DNA of 33,296 bases from an uncultured Bacteriovorax sp. (GTDB lineage: Bacteria; Bdellovibrionota; Bacteriovoracia; Bacteriovoracales; Bacteriovoracaceae): NCBI GenBank assembly GCA_946482295.1, contig CAMLRB010000006.1, forward strand, positions 1 through 33,296. The letters are read 5' to 3'. This document shows positions 7,972 through 15,412 of this stretch, one piece after another. The notes beneath the pieces are model-generated. The model was not told where the DNA came from. It searched no databases and was given only the letters and a program-made list of their open reading frames with translations. Numbering within the stretch: the first letter of the stretch is position 1; the number at the start of each line of letters is the position of its first letter. The position numbers were made by a program, and so were the translations under genes.

Positions 7972-9599
7972 AGACGAATGAAACACTTTATTTAAAATCA
8001 CTCAATCTTCAAAACTTTGCCACATTTGAAAATCAAGTTATCAATTTCGACATTAAATTCAATGCCATTGTTGGTGAAACAGGATCTGGAAAAAGCTTAA
8101 TTCTAGATGCTTTGCAAATTATCTTTGGTGCACGTGCTGATAAAAAACTCATCAGGAAAAACGCCGAATTTTCAACCATTGAAGCAGTTTTCTCATCAAA
8201 TGATAGCACAATCAAAAATTACTTTAATGAAATTGGGCACCCTTTTGAGGGTCATGAAATCGTTGTAAAGCGTATTATTTATGCTAATGAAAGTTCAAAG
8301 TCTTATTTGAACTTCCAGTCCTGTTCGGCTTCTCTTTTAACATCTTTTGCAAAACGTTTCGTAGACCTTGTTGGCCAATTCGAAAACCAAAAGTTAATGA
8401 GTGAGGACTATCAACTAGTATTGTTAGATTCATACTCTGGACTTACTCAAGATATCAAGGACTATCAGCAACTCTACAATCAGCTTTCAATTTTCAAAAA
8501 AGATTTTGCCGATCTTCTCCTAGAAAAAAATCAAAAAGCACAGCGCGAAGACTATGTTCGATTTCAACTTGAAGAGCTCGATAAACTAAGCCCAAGCATT
8601 GAAGATGAACAAGAACTACTCAAAAAGAAAGATCTCATTTTGAACGTTGAAAAACGCCAGATGACTCTTGGAAGTTTAGCTTCTGCCATTGCTGATGATG
8701 ACGTGAATCTTCTCGGACTTCTGAAAACTGCACTTAATAAAGCTGAAAAGAGTAACGGCATCATTTCAGATGAGATCACAGCTAAGCTCTATGAAGTTAA
8801 ATCAATTTTAGAAGACGTTTCTTTTGACCTTTCAAAGGAGTTGAATACAACTTTCGAAGACGAGAATATTGAAGAGATCATTGACCGTCTTGATACATAT
8901 CAACGCCTAAAAAGAAAATTCGGTGGTAGCACTGAAGAAATGATCAAAACATACGCTGAATTTAGATCAGAAATCGACTCTTTCTTTCAGGTAGACGATA
9001 AAATCGCACTTCTTTCGAAAAAGATTAATGATCTAGAAGTTCGTTGTCAGTCTTTTGCTGAAGAACTTCATAACATCAGAACTCAAAGAGCAGTTTCACT
9101 TTCTAATGAACTTACTGAAAAAGTAAGAGAGTTAAAAATGAAAGGTGCTTCATTAAAAATCAATGTCATTAAGGGTGAAAACTTAGGACCAAAGGGTTTT
9201 ACTAAAATTGACTTCATTGCTGAGACAAATCCAGGTGAAGGATTTTTTAAAGTTAAAGAAATTGCCTCTGGTGGAGAACTTTCCCGAATCCTTCTTTCAG
9301 TCCGTCAGATTCTTTCATCAAACGACACGATTTCAGTCTTCCTGTTTGATGAAATCGATACTGGTATCGGTGGAGAAACAGCTCTTTCGATCGGAAAATC
9401 GCTTCAGACCGTATCTGAGCATTCACAAGTATTGGCCATTACTCACTTGTCACAAATCGCTAACTTTGCTTCTCAAATTATTAATGTTTCGAAGACTACG
9501 AAAACGATTGATGATCAACCAAGAACTGTTTCATTAGTTGAACAAGTTCAAGGGGATGACCGTTATAACGTTCTTAAAGCAATGAATCCCACTCTTTAA
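7968..9599 (+). CDS. recN: DNA repair protein RecN (SMC-like ATPase)
   Basis: The 543 residues (E. coli RecN has about 550) show the SMC-type layout. The Walker A motif GETGSGKS is at 36-43, followed by the conserved NFQSCSASLLTSFAKRFVDL and VGQFENQKLM segments, then long helical arms. The C-terminal ABC signature (SGGELSRILLSVRQIL) and Walker B with Glu (VFLFDEIDTGIGG) follow, then AITHLSQIANFA with the switch His. RecN acts early in double-strand break repair. The start overlaps nadK by four bases (ATGA). No LexA-type box is visible directly upstream because the gene lies inside the operon. A weak hairpin follows the stop. Confidence 0.96.
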   Translation: MKTNETLYLKSLNLQNFATFENQVINFDIKFNAIVGETGSGKSLILDALQIIFGARADKKLIRKNAEFSTIEAVFSSNDSTIKNYFNEIGHPFEGHEIVVKRIIYANESSKSYLNFQSCSASLLTSFAKRFVDLVGQFENQKLMSEDYQLVLLDSYSGLTQDIKDYQQLYNQLSIFKKDFADLLLEKNQKAQREDYVRFQLEELDKLSPSIEDEQELLKKKDLILNVEKRQMTLGSLASAIADDDVNLLGLLKTALNKAEKSNGIISDEITAKLYEVKSILEDVSFDLSKELNTTFEDENIEEIIDRLDTYQRLKRKFGGSTEEMIKTYAEFRSEIDSFFQVDDKIALLSKKINDLEVRCQSFAEELHNIRTQRAVSLSNELTEKVRELKMKGASLKINVIKGENLGPKGFTKIDFIAETNPGEGFFKVKEIASGGELSRILLSVRQILSSNDTISVFLFDEIDTGIGGETALSIGKSLQTVSEHSQVLAITHLSQIANFASQIINVSKTTKTIDDQPRTVSLVEQVQGDDRYNVLKAMNPTL

Positions 9600-9620
9600 T
9601 ATTTGATCAATTTTTAGTCA

Positions 9621-9648
9621 CCCTGGAGATTTTTTACAGTCTTCAGGG
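9621..9648 (+). terminator. Weak intrinsic terminator after recN
   Basis: CCCTGGAGA pairs with TCTTCAGGG (9 pairs, one G.U) around a 10-base loop. It is followed by AATTTTACC rather than a full T-run. It sits 21 bases after the recN stop and marks the likely end of the long left-hand operon. Because the U tract is poor, some read-through into the exported proteins is likely. Confidence 0.5.
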
Positions 9649-9701
9649 AATTTTACCTGCCACATGTTTTAATAGCTTCATTAAACAGCAATGGAGTTAA
9701 T

Positions 9702-10202
9702 ATGAAAGCATTTTCAATCTGCCTCATGGCCCTAATTGTATCAACTTCCTCATTCGCTCTTGATTCTGGTGAGTACATTAATAAGTCTTATACAAGTAAT
9801 GATCCAGGAATGTACCAGTCCATGAATATTGATACTTCCAAGTGTGATAAAGGCGGAGCAGTTATTAAATTCAAAAATGCTGATGCTATGAGTTTTTGTG
9901 TTGGATACAAGAAAGATACGGTCAACGTTTACAAAAAATGTATAGGGAAAGAACTCCCTTATCCATTTGGAAAATGTATCGGAGTTCAAGTCAACGTAAC
10001 TTATACTCAAAAAAACTTTGTAGAAATTGATGAAGAAGGAAATATCGTTCAGACGAATGTTTCACTGGTTGATGACAAAGTAACCTTTGAACAAACAAGA
10101 ACTCTCATTGAAGAAAATGGGAAAATTACAGTAGTCCTTCAGTTTCTTGATCATAAAGATGGACGAACTGGACTCGAGGAATACCTTTTCAGCAAACAAT
10201 AA
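9702..10202 (+). CDS. Exported protein of unknown function
   Basis: The 166-residue product begins with a clear signal peptide (MKAFSICLMALIVSTSSFAL), with likely cleavage after SSFA near residue 19. The mature part is rich in beta-strand and polar residues. It contains four cysteines, in SKCDKGG, SFCVGY, KKCIGK and GKCIGV, which could form two disulfides in the periplasm. GGAG-type ribosome sequence lies upstream of the ATG. It is followed 24 bases later by a second small exported protein, so the two probably form an operon. I recognise no family and no lipobox. Confidence 0.7.
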   Translation: MKAFSICLMALIVSTSSFALDSGEYINKSYTSNDPGMYQSMNIDTSKCDKGGAVIKFKNADAMSFCVGYKKDTVNVYKKCIGKELPYPFGKCIGVQVNVTYTQKNFVEIDEEGNIVQTNVSLVDDKVTFEQTRTLIEENGKITVVLQFLDHKDGRTGLEEYLFSKQ

Positions 10203-10226
10203 AAACAAGGTAACAAGGAAATAATC

Positions 10227-10640
10227 ATGAAAAAGATCTTAATTACAGCTATTACGCTTTTGAGTTTTAATGCCTTCGCGGACCAATGTCAGTATGTCAC
10301 AACTGCTAGTGCTGAGACTGCTGTAAAGTTGCTTTCGATTAGCAAAAAAAATTCAGGCGATGCACTTTTTCTCTGTCAAAACTGCGGCGACAAAATTCCT
10401 GAAGAGGTGCAACTCAATAAAGTTGAAATTGGATTTACAAACGTATCGGACGTCCCTTCAGTGGTTATCGTTAACGGCAGCCAAATCGATCTAGCTTACA
10501 CTTATGTAAACGTTCACGGTGACACTTACGTCAACCTTGGCAAGCTCTCAAATTGCGCTAACGATGGGACTTCACAGTTTATTGTGAGAAAAAAGTCGGT
10601 CAATGGATCAATCAATTATAAAGTGGGACCAATATTATAA
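10227..10640 (+). CDS. Small exported protein with CxxCGDxxP motif
   Basis: The 137-residue product has a short signal peptide (MKKILITAITLLSFNAFA, cleaved before DQCQY) and a small beta-rich mature domain. Its most distinctive feature is LFLCQNCGDKIPEE around residues 48-61, a CxxCGD-x-xP pattern. I associate this loosely with small secreted proteins of predatory deltaproteobacteria. Further cysteines near the N-terminus (CQYV) and in LSNCAND could pair with it. AAGGA precedes the ATG. The stop abuts the stop of the convergent phosphoesterase gene with no intervening base, and the likely terminator lies inside that gene. Function unknown. Confidence 0.7.
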   Translation: MKKILITAITLLSFNAFADQCQYVTTASAETAVKLLSISKKNSGDALFLCQNCGDKIPEEVQLNKVEIGFTNVSDVPSVVIVNGSQIDLAYTYVNVHGDTYVNLGKLSNCANDGTSQFIVRKKSVNGSINYKVGPIL

Positions 10641-11402
10641 TTAAAAAATATCTTTGAAGCTTGCGTTTCCATTTTCGATGGAAACGTAAGTTTTAGAATT
10701 TTGTGCATACCCATTATTAATATACTGGAAACCTATTTCCGATTTGAAATCATCCTTAACGTGCGAATGTCCACACACTAACAAATCAAACTTTTGAAGC
10801 TTGTAAAAAACTTCTGCTGATTTTCTAAAATTATCACGAACTGGTGTTAAATCTGCTTCAAGCGAGTAGCGTTTGTTGTTTCGTTTGCGGGATTTCTCAG
10901 AGGAATACTCTCCGATACTCTTAATAAGAAAATGCGGCATTAGATTATTTGCATAGAACTTAAGGGGAGGTGAAGTAACTAAACTCTTAAATAACTTGTA
11001 ACCTGGATTTCCCAATTCAATATCATCGCCATGACAAAATATCATTTTTTTCCCAGCATCATTGATTTCGAATAGAGGTGCCATATGAAACAAATTTTTA
11101 TCCAGCTGGGAATTCACCATGAAAAACTTTTGATACAGATTGTGAATATGAAAGTCGTGATTTCCTTCCACATAGTAAATATGCTTACCTTGTGAAAGTA
11201 GTTTTTTTAATTCATCGAAATAAGCCTGGAAACGAACAAAATACTGTGACAATGGGCCAATCATTAAGTCAAAAATATCACCCAACAAAAAAATTGCATC
11301 ACATTCTTGTACATTAGGATTTCGGAAAAAAGCTAATAACAGCTCTTCCGCTTTATCACCGGCAATTTTCACGTGAACATCTGAGATAGCAGCAATTTTC
11401 AT
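10641..11402 (-). CDS. LpxH-like metallophosphoesterase (probable UDP-2,3-diacylglucosamine hydrolase)
   Basis: This 253-residue cytoplasmic enzyme belongs to the calcineurin-like family. The metal-binding motifs run in the LpxH order: DVH at 8-10, GDIFD at 41-45, GNHDF at 80-84, CHGD near 123-126 and GHSH at 211-214 (GHTH in most LpxH). LpxH cleaves UDP-2,3-diacylglucosamine to lipid X in lipid A synthesis, which fits an LPS-bearing organism. Length is close to E. coli LpxH (240). Divergent relatives exist that are not lipid A enzymes, so the substrate is less certain than the fold. The ATG lacks a clear ribosome site. Forty-two bases separate it from the PilZ gene upstream. Confidence 0.75.
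   Translation of the reverse strand: MKIAAISDVHVKIAGDKAEELLLAFFRNPNVQECDAIFLLGDIFDLMIGPLSQYFVRFQAYFDELKKLLSQGKHIYYVEGNHDFHIHNLYQKFFMVNSQLDKNLFHMAPLFEINDAGKKMIFCHGDDIELGNPGYKLFKSLVTSPPLKFYANNLMPHFLIKSIGEYSSEKSRKRNNKRYSLEADLTPVRDNFRKSAEVFYKLQKFDLLVCGHSHVKDDFKSEIGFQYINNGYAQNSKTYVSIENGNASFKDIF
10660..10690 (+). terminator. Intrinsic terminator embedded in the convergent gene
   Basis: A 13-pair stem (one G.T) runs from CTTGCGTTTCCAT at 10660-10672 to ATGGAAACGTAAG at 10678-10690, with a 5-base loop TTTCG. On the + strand TTTTAGAATTTT follows at once, so it should end transcripts from 10227. It lies wholly within the last codons of the opposing phosphoesterase gene. In the - direction the T-run is about ten bases away, so it may also work weakly for that gene. 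Confidence 0.7.
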
Positions 11403-11444
11403 ATGGCCATTATCACACTCAATGAGGGCAACTGTAAATTGTGC

Positions 11445-12152
11445 TTAATTGGCTTTTTTGACTGTTTTTTGGATAAGAAGCTGGTGGGTAATGTATTCAG
11501 TTAAAAACTCTTTATCTTCTTGGGACATGTCGAGGAAACGAAAGGCAATTTTATAACCACCATAAGGGAGATTATCGACCTTATATCGATCCAGTGTAAA
11601 TGAATTTACACATTCAGCTTTTACTTTCATGCGATTCATTCCAATCTCTAGAGTGATGGATTCGTATTCTTTTCCTTTAGGAATGATAATCTTATCTGAC
11701 TTAGAAAGGATAATAGCAATCCCGCCAATACTAATGTCATAGATGGATTTTTTCATGATTGAGTTTTTATGCTCAAAAGAAACATAACATGTTTTAGAGG
11801 GAATTAGTCGTTCATGTTTTCTGCGTTCAAAAAGGGTGAATTCTTTAGGCGGATAAATTTTAACTTTTTTATCAACCGTAATAACTTTTAATTCTGTCGT
11901 GAAGGTCACAGAAAGTTCTGGAACATAAACATTAAGTTGACGATTTCCAGAAATAACTTTGTCGAGAGAATCAGACTTAGGATCTTTTAGTTCAAGTTCG
12001 ATTTCATTGTATTCTTTTCTATAAGCTCTAACCTTGAGCTCGCACTTTTCAACAACTCCACCGATCGAAGACCAAGCAAAAAAAGAAAAATTACCTTGTA
12101 CGGCTTCTACAATCATTCGGTCTAAATCTTTACTGCTCTTTCTTGCATTCAC
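11445..12152 (-). CDS. PilZ-domain c-di-GMP receptor protein
   Basis: The 235-residue product has an N-terminal beta-rich region (about 20-100) and then a PilZ domain. The domain starts with the c-di-GMP-binding arginine motif ERRKHER (R111 and R115) and continues with DISIGG (139-144), matching RxxxR and D/NxSxxG. Both halves of the ligand site are intact. The two-domain layout recalls YcgR-type flagellar brakes, and the gene lies directly downstream of three flagellin genes, so control of motility is a fair inference. The start is a GTG with GAGG six bases upstream. It is separated from flagellin transcription by a strong hairpin at 12235-12260. Confidence 0.85.
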   Translation of the reverse strand: MNARKSSKDLDRMIVEAVQGNFSFFAWSSIGGVVEKCELKVRAYRKEYNEIELELKDPKSDSLDKVISGNRQLNVYVPELSVTFTTELKVITVDKKVKIYPPKEFTLFERRKHERLIPSKTCYVSFEHKNSIMKKSIYDISIGGIAIILSKSDKIIIPKGKEYESITLEIGMNRMKVKAECVNSFTLDRYKVDNLPYGGYKIAFRFLDMSQEDKEFLTEYITHQLLIQKTVKKAN

Positions 12153-12176
12153 CGTAAACCTCTTTTTTTATCCAAA

Positions 12177-12200
12177 CCCCTCTCTCTTTCAAAAGAGGGG
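12177..12200 (-). repeat. Short hairpin in the leader of the PilZ gene
   Basis: CCCCTCT and AGAGGGG (seven pairs) enclose ten bases, about 25 bases before the PilZ start. On the - strand it is followed by TTTGGATAAAAAAAGAGG, so it is not a strong terminator. It could be a leader structure or a second, weaker stop after the flagellin terminator. Confidence 0.35.
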
Positions 12201-12234
12201 ATGGGGATAAAACAGGGATTGAGTTTCTAGAGAA

Positions 12235-12260
12235 AGGAGACCAATTTTTATTGGTCTCCT
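12235..12260 (-). terminator. Terminator of flagellin gene 1
   Basis: A perfect 11-base-pair stem, AGGAGACCAAT with ATTGGTCTCCT, surrounds a four-base loop 11 bases after the flagellin stop. An A-run precedes it and TTTCTCT follows on the - strand. On the + strand the tail is ATTTTTTTTT, so it would be an even stronger terminator in the opposite direction. Confidence 0.85.
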
Positions 12261-12271
12261 ATTTTTTTTTA

Positions 12272-13105
12272 TTATCCTACTAGTCTTAGTGCTGCGTTTG
12301 GAATCCCGTTAGCTTGCGCTAGAGTAGAAACCGCTGCGTTCTTCACTACTTGGTTAGAAGCAAGTGCTGCAGAAGCTTCAGCAACATCCACATCTTGAAT
12401 AACTGATCTTGCACTATCCTGGTTGATCGTCTGAACTTCAAGGTTCTTAATCGTAGACTGTAGTCTTGATTGAATCGAACCTAAGTTAGCGCGTTGACCA
12501 GAAACTTTCTCGATGGCCTTATCAATTGTTGAGATTGAACTTAAAGCATCATCTTTGTTACCAATTGTTGTACCTGCTACACCGATTGAAGAAGAAGATG
12601 AGTCTGTCTCTCCAGAGTCGAATGTAATTTTATTTTGATCACCGGCAAATGCACCTACTTGGAAGTCCATTGTACCTTTACCTTTACCATTTAGAAGCTG
12701 AGAACCGTTGAATACTGTTGATTCAGAAATACGGTCAATCTCTTTCGTTAACTGTTGATATTCTTTATCAAGGAATCCTCTTTCTTGTTCACCAACAGTG
12801 TCCGAAGCAGCTTGGATTGTTAACTCTCTCAAACGAACTAGGATGTTTGAAGTTTCATTCAATCCACCTTCTGCTGTTTGAACTAGAGACACACCATCGT
12901 TCGCGTTTCTTGAAGCTTGTCTTAGACCTTTAGTCTGTGCTTCTAAGTTAGTCGCGATCGCTAATCCCGCAGCATCGTCAGATGCTTTCGTGATTCTTTT
13001 ACCTGAAGATAGTTTTTCAAGTTGAGCGTTACCCGCGCTTGAAACTTCTTTCAAGTTCTTTTGAACTGATTGTGAAGCGATGTTTGTTGCAATTCTTAAA
13101 CCCAT
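12272..13105 (-). CDS. fliC: Flagellin 1
   Basis: The 277-residue product has only the conserved flagellin ends. The N-terminal D0/D1 part starts MGLRIATNIASQSVQKNL, with LSSGKRI and DDAAGLAIA, then NDGVSLVQTAEGGLNETSNIL and LRELTIQAASDT. The C-terminal part includes RANLGSIQSRLQSTIKNLE, QDVDVAEASAALA and ends LAQANGIPNAALRLVG. The surface-exposed D2/D3 domains are almost absent, as in Bdellovibrio flagellins. It is closely similar to flagellin 2 over its whole length. CAGGAG precedes the ATG; a sigma-28-type promoter and a two-hairpin leader lie upstream. Exported by the flagellar type III system. The serine-rich middle (DSSSSSIG) is a possible glycosylation area. Confidence 0.96.
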   Translation of the reverse strand: MGLRIATNIASQSVQKNLKEVSSAGNAQLEKLSSGKRITKASDDAAGLAIATNLEAQTKGLRQASRNANDGVSLVQTAEGGLNETSNILVRLRELTIQAASDTVGEQERGFLDKEYQQLTKEIDRISESTVFNGSQLLNGKGKGTMDFQVGAFAGDQNKITFDSGETDSSSSSIGVAGTTIGNKDDALSSISTIDKAIEKVSGQRANLGSIQSRLQSTIKNLEVQTINQDSARSVIQDVDVAEASAALASNQVVKNAAVSTLAQANGIPNAALRLVG

Positions 13106-13122
13106 AAATACTCCTGTTTTTT

Positions 13123-13171
13123 TAGAAGCTCCCCAGCCTCTAGTTTGTTAAGTGACTGCTTTTGTCAGTCA
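13123..13171 (-). promoter_or_regulatory. Structured 5' leader of flagellin 1 (two hairpins)
   Basis: In mRNA order, hairpin 1 (13171-13153) pairs TGACTG with CAGTCA around seven bases. Hairpin 2 (13142-13123) is an eight-pair stem, TAGAGGCT with AGCTTCTA including one G.U, closed by a GGGG loop. Hairpin 2 ends 18 bases before the ATG, just ahead of the ribosome site. The leader of flagellin 2 has the same layout with different stem sequences, which argues for selection on structure. The GGGGA in loop 2 resembles a CsrA contact site, but that is conjecture. Confidence 0.5.
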
Positions 13172-13177
13172 AACAAC

Positions 13178-13204
13178 CTATCGAAACGTTCGGGGAAATA
13201 CTTA
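13178..13204 (-). promoter_or_regulatory. Sigma-28-type promoter of flagellin 1
   Basis: On the - strand TAAGTATT (13204-13197), 11 bases and TTCGATAG (13185-13178) match the layout TAAAGTTT-N11-GCCGATAA used by FliA. The -10 element lies 73 bases before the start codon, exactly the distance seen for flagellin 2. The stretch between this promoter and the terminator at 13298 shows a repeated TCAACTTTTTT on the - strand and no gene. Confidence 0.6.
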
Positions 13205-13297
13205 AGCAAATTGTTTTGCTCGGACTAAAAAAAGTTGAGAAGTGCCGTGATAACAGCGGGTTGAGACAGAAAAAAGTTGACCAAATCTCTTAAAAAA

Positions 13298-13332
13298 CCC
13301 TCTCAACCTATATTGCGGGGAAGTTGAGAGGG
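13298..13332 (-). terminator. Terminator of the flagellin 2 transcript
   Basis: On the - strand CCCTCTCAAC and GTTGAGAGGG form ten perfect pairs around a 15-base loop, followed directly by TTTTTTAAGAG. It is a strong intrinsic terminator, but it sits about 158 bases beyond the flagellin 2 stop, leaving a long 3' untranslated region. Confidence 0.85.
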
Positions 13333-13490
13333 CTCGGGCTTAAGTAAAAGGAAGAGAACCATTGCTAATACATCTTCCTTTGGAGAATTACTTAAATTTT
13401 TTAAATCATAATCACTCAATTTAGAGTCATTAGTTTTCTCTTAAAGTGAGTGTAGAGAGTTTCCTCTAACTACACTCGACTTAAAAGAAA
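13333..13490 (-). other. Long structured 3' untranslated region of flagellin 2
   Basis: This stretch has no convincing gene. It contains two inverted repeats besides the terminator that follows it. One pairs GAGTGTAG with CTACACTC (13448-13477, with an inner AGAG/CTCT). The other is a nine-pair stem, AAAGGAAGA with TCTTCCTTT (13347-13381). Such a region could stabilise the flagellin mRNA or release a small RNA that ends at the terminator at 13298. Both ideas are inference. The rest of the 13106-13490 interval holds the flagellin 1 leader and promoter. Confidence 0.4.
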
Positions 13491-14324
13491 CTAACCAATC
13501 AAACGAAGTGCTGTCATTGGGATCTGGTTCGATTGAGCAAGTGTAGAGACCGCTGCATTCTTAACCACAGTGTTTGAGGCAAGATCAGCAGAAGCTTCAG
13601 CAACGTCCACATCTTGAATAACAGATCTAGCAGCATCTTGATTGATAGTCTGAGTTTCGAGGTTCTTTACAGTAGATTGTAGTCTAGACTGTATAGAACC
13701 AAGGTTTGCTCTTTGTCCGGAAACTTTTTCAATCGCTTTATCAATAGTCGCAATTGAATCAAGGGCCGAGCCTTTTTCTGCAATTGAAGTACCTGAGATA
13801 CCAATTGAAGATGCAGAAGAGTCAGATTCACCTGAGTCGAATGTAATGCGGTTTTGTTCACCGGCAAATGCACCAACCTGGAAATCCATTTCACCTTTAC
13901 CTGCACCATTTAAAAGCTGTGTACCGTTAAATACAGTTGATTCTGAAATACGATCAACTTCTTTTGTTAATTCTTGGAATTCTTTATCAAGAAATCCCCT
14001 CTCCATTTCACCAACAGTATCTGAGGCTGCTTGGATCGTTAATTCGCGTAAACGAACAAGGATGTTTGATGTTTCGTTAAGTCCACCTTCCGCTGTTTGA
14101 ACAAGCGAGATACCGTCATTAGCGTTTCTAGTGGCCTGTCTTAAACCTTTTGTCTGTGCTTCAAGGTTTGTTGAGATGGCCAATCCTGCAGCATCATCAG
14201 AAGCGTGAATAATTCTCTTACCTGAAGATAATTTTTCCAGTGTCGCTGTTCCTTCTGCTGAGACTTCTTTCAAGTTCTTTTGAACACTCTGGGAAGCAAT
14301 GTTCGTCGCAATTCTTAAACCCAT
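13491..14324 (-). CDS. fliC: Flagellin 2
   Basis: The 277-residue filament protein is a close paralogue of flagellin 1. It shares the start MGLRIATNIASQSVQKNLKE and nearly all of the D0/D1 helices. Differences concentrate around residues 20-30 (SAEGTAT), 140-190 (EMDFQVGAFAGEQNRITFD, SDSSASSIGIS) and the last turn (SNQIPMTALRLIG). The variable D2/D3 domains are minimal, and the length equals that of flagellins 1 and 3. AAGGAG lies eight bases before the ATG. It has its own sigma-28-type promoter and terminator, so the three flagellins are probably separate transcripts that can be set to different levels. Confidence 0.96.
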   Translation of the reverse strand: MGLRIATNIASQSVQKNLKEVSAEGTATLEKLSSGKRIIHASDDAAGLAISTNLEAQTKGLRQATRNANDGISLVQTAEGGLNETSNILVRLRELTIQAASDTVGEMERGFLDKEFQELTKEVDRISESTVFNGTQLLNGAGKGEMDFQVGAFAGEQNRITFDSGESDSSASSIGISGTSIAEKGSALDSIATIDKAIEKVSGQRANLGSIQSRLQSTVKNLETQTINQDAARSVIQDVDVAEASADLASNTVVKNAAVSTLAQSNQIPMTALRLIG

Positions 14325-14340
14325 GATATACTCCTTAAAT

Positions 14341-14389
14341 AAAAAGGCCCCCGCCTCTTTTTGTTAATGTCTGACCAAATTACTCAGAC
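14341..14389 (-). promoter_or_regulatory. Structured 5' leader of flagellin 2 (two hairpins)
   Basis: In mRNA order, hairpin 1 (14389-14369) pairs GTCTGA with TCAGAC around nine bases. Hairpin 2 (14360-14341) pairs AAAGAGGC with GCCTTTTT (one G.U) around a GGGG loop, ending 17 bases before the ATG. The order, stem lengths, tetraloop and spacing repeat those of flagellin 1, although stem sequences differ. Hairpin 2 followed by TTTTTATTT also looks a little like an attenuator, but it lies too close to the ribosome site to decide. Confidence 0.5.
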
Positions 14390-14396
14390 GAAAAAC

Positions 14397-14423
14397 CTAT
14401 CGTTTCACTCGGGTAAAAACTTA
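14397..14423 (-). promoter_or_regulatory. Sigma-28-type promoter of flagellin 2
   Basis: On the - strand TAAGTTTT (14423-14416), 11 bases and AACGATAG (14404-14397) give the FliA layout, with the -10 element 73 bases before the ATG. Bases around it (TTGCTTAAGT, CCCGA in the spacer, GATAGGTT after the -10) are shared with the flagellin 1 promoter. A degenerate second copy (TTAATTCCCGAG, then ATGATCAG) lies farther upstream, near 14495-14515. Confidence 0.6.
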
Positions 14424-14525
14424 AGCAATTTTATCAGGTAATTAAAGTTGGACCCAATATTTCGATGGGTTATGCTGCGAAATAATCTGATCATTTTACT
14501 CGGGAATTAATTTTGGACAAAAAAA

Positions 14526-14547
14526 AGCCCCGAGTTTCCCCAGGGCT
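14526..14547 (-). terminator. Terminator of flagellin gene 3
   Basis: On the - strand AGCCCTG pairs with CGGGGCT (seven pairs, one wobble) and runs straight into a row of T residues (14526-14519). It lies 30 bases after the flagellin 3 stop and is a textbook intrinsic terminator. Confidence 0.88.
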
Positions 14548-14577
14548 AAGTATTCTAAGAATGTTTTAAACGTTCAA

Positions 14578-15411
14578 TTAACCAATAAGCTTTAATGCCG
14601 TTGAAGACGAATTATTGGCCTGTGCTAATACTGATGAAGAAGCAGCAGACAGAATATTTGCTTTAGCTAGTTCAGCAGACTCAGAAGCAATATCAGTATC
14701 TCTAATTCTCGAGTTTGCAGCTGATAAGTTTTCATTTCTTGTTTCAAGATTTGAAATAGTCGACTGCAATCTGTTCTGTAGAGCACCCAATGAAGCTCTG
14801 TTTCCGTTAATCGAGTTAATAGCAGTATCAATCTTCTCCAGGTTTCCTTGTGCATCTCCTTTAGAGACAACATTAAGTCCTGCGATACCAAGATCAGCAG
14901 CTCTCGCTGTAGAGTCTTGTGGTCTATATGAAAGACGATCGTTTTTCTCATCGTTCATAATACCAATTTGGAAATCAAGCTGGTCGCCCTCTCCGCTCAA
15001 TAGGTATTTACCGTTGAACTGAGTTGATGTTGCAATTCTTTCTACCTCTTGTGTGAGGTTTTGGAATTCAAGATCAGCAAACTTTCTTTCTTGGTCACCA
15101 ATCGTATCAGAAGCAGCTTGTACCGAAAGTTCTCTCAATCTGATTAGAACGTTCGATACTTCATTCAATCCACCTTCAGCTGTTTGAATCATCGAAATAC
15201 CGTCACCAGCGTTTCTTGTTGCTTGCATAGTACCGCGGATGTTAGCTTTTAACTTTTCCGAGATTGCTAAACCGGCAGCATCATCTCCAGCCTTATTAAT
15301 TCTTGAACCCGATGACATTTTCGCAAGTGAGTCTGCTTTTTGCATTTCCACTTTTGACATTGCATTTTGAGCTCTCATTGATTGAACGTTTGTGTTAATT
15401 CTTAATCCCAT
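14578..15411 (-). CDS. fliC: Flagellin 3 (divergent paralogue)
   Basis: The 277-residue flagellin starts MGLRINTNVQSMRAQNAMSK, with MSSGSRINKAGDDAAGLAIS and the ARNAGDGISMIQTAEGGLNE block. It ends SSSVLAQANNSSSTALKLIG. It is clearly more distant from flagellins 1 and 2 than they are from each other: the middle (DQLDFQIGIMNDEKNDRLSY) lacks the serine-rich segment. Because it differs most and has a different leader, it may occupy another filament zone or be made at another time, as the multiple flagellins of Bdellovibrio are. It is first in the array, with its own sigma-28-type promoter and terminator. Its start codon follows a five-codon leader ORF by one base. Confidence 0.96.
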   Translation of the reverse strand: MGLRINTNVQSMRAQNAMSKVEMQKADSLAKMSSGSRINKAGDDAAGLAISEKLKANIRGTMQATRNAGDGISMIQTAEGGLNEVSNVLIRLRELSVQAASDTIGDQERKFADLEFQNLTQEVERIATSTQFNGKYLLSGEGDQLDFQIGIMNDEKNDRLSYRPQDSTARAADLGIAGLNVVSKGDAQGNLEKIDTAINSINGNRASLGALQNRLQSTISNLETRNENLSAANSRIRDTDIASESAELAKANILSAASSSVLAQANNSSSTALKLIG

Positions 15412-15412
15412 A

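Noticed and set aside
13303..13419. A 38-residue ORF on the - strand in the flagellin 2 3' region, starting with TTG
   Set aside because: It has no ribosome site, only a TTG start, and it runs through both hairpin stems into the terminator. The structure explains the sequence better than a gene does.
13846..14100. Open frame on the + strand inside flagellin 2, and similar frames opposite the other flagellins and ftsZ
   Set aside because: These are antisense shadows of highly biased, conserved coding sequence, with no ribosome site or plausible protein.
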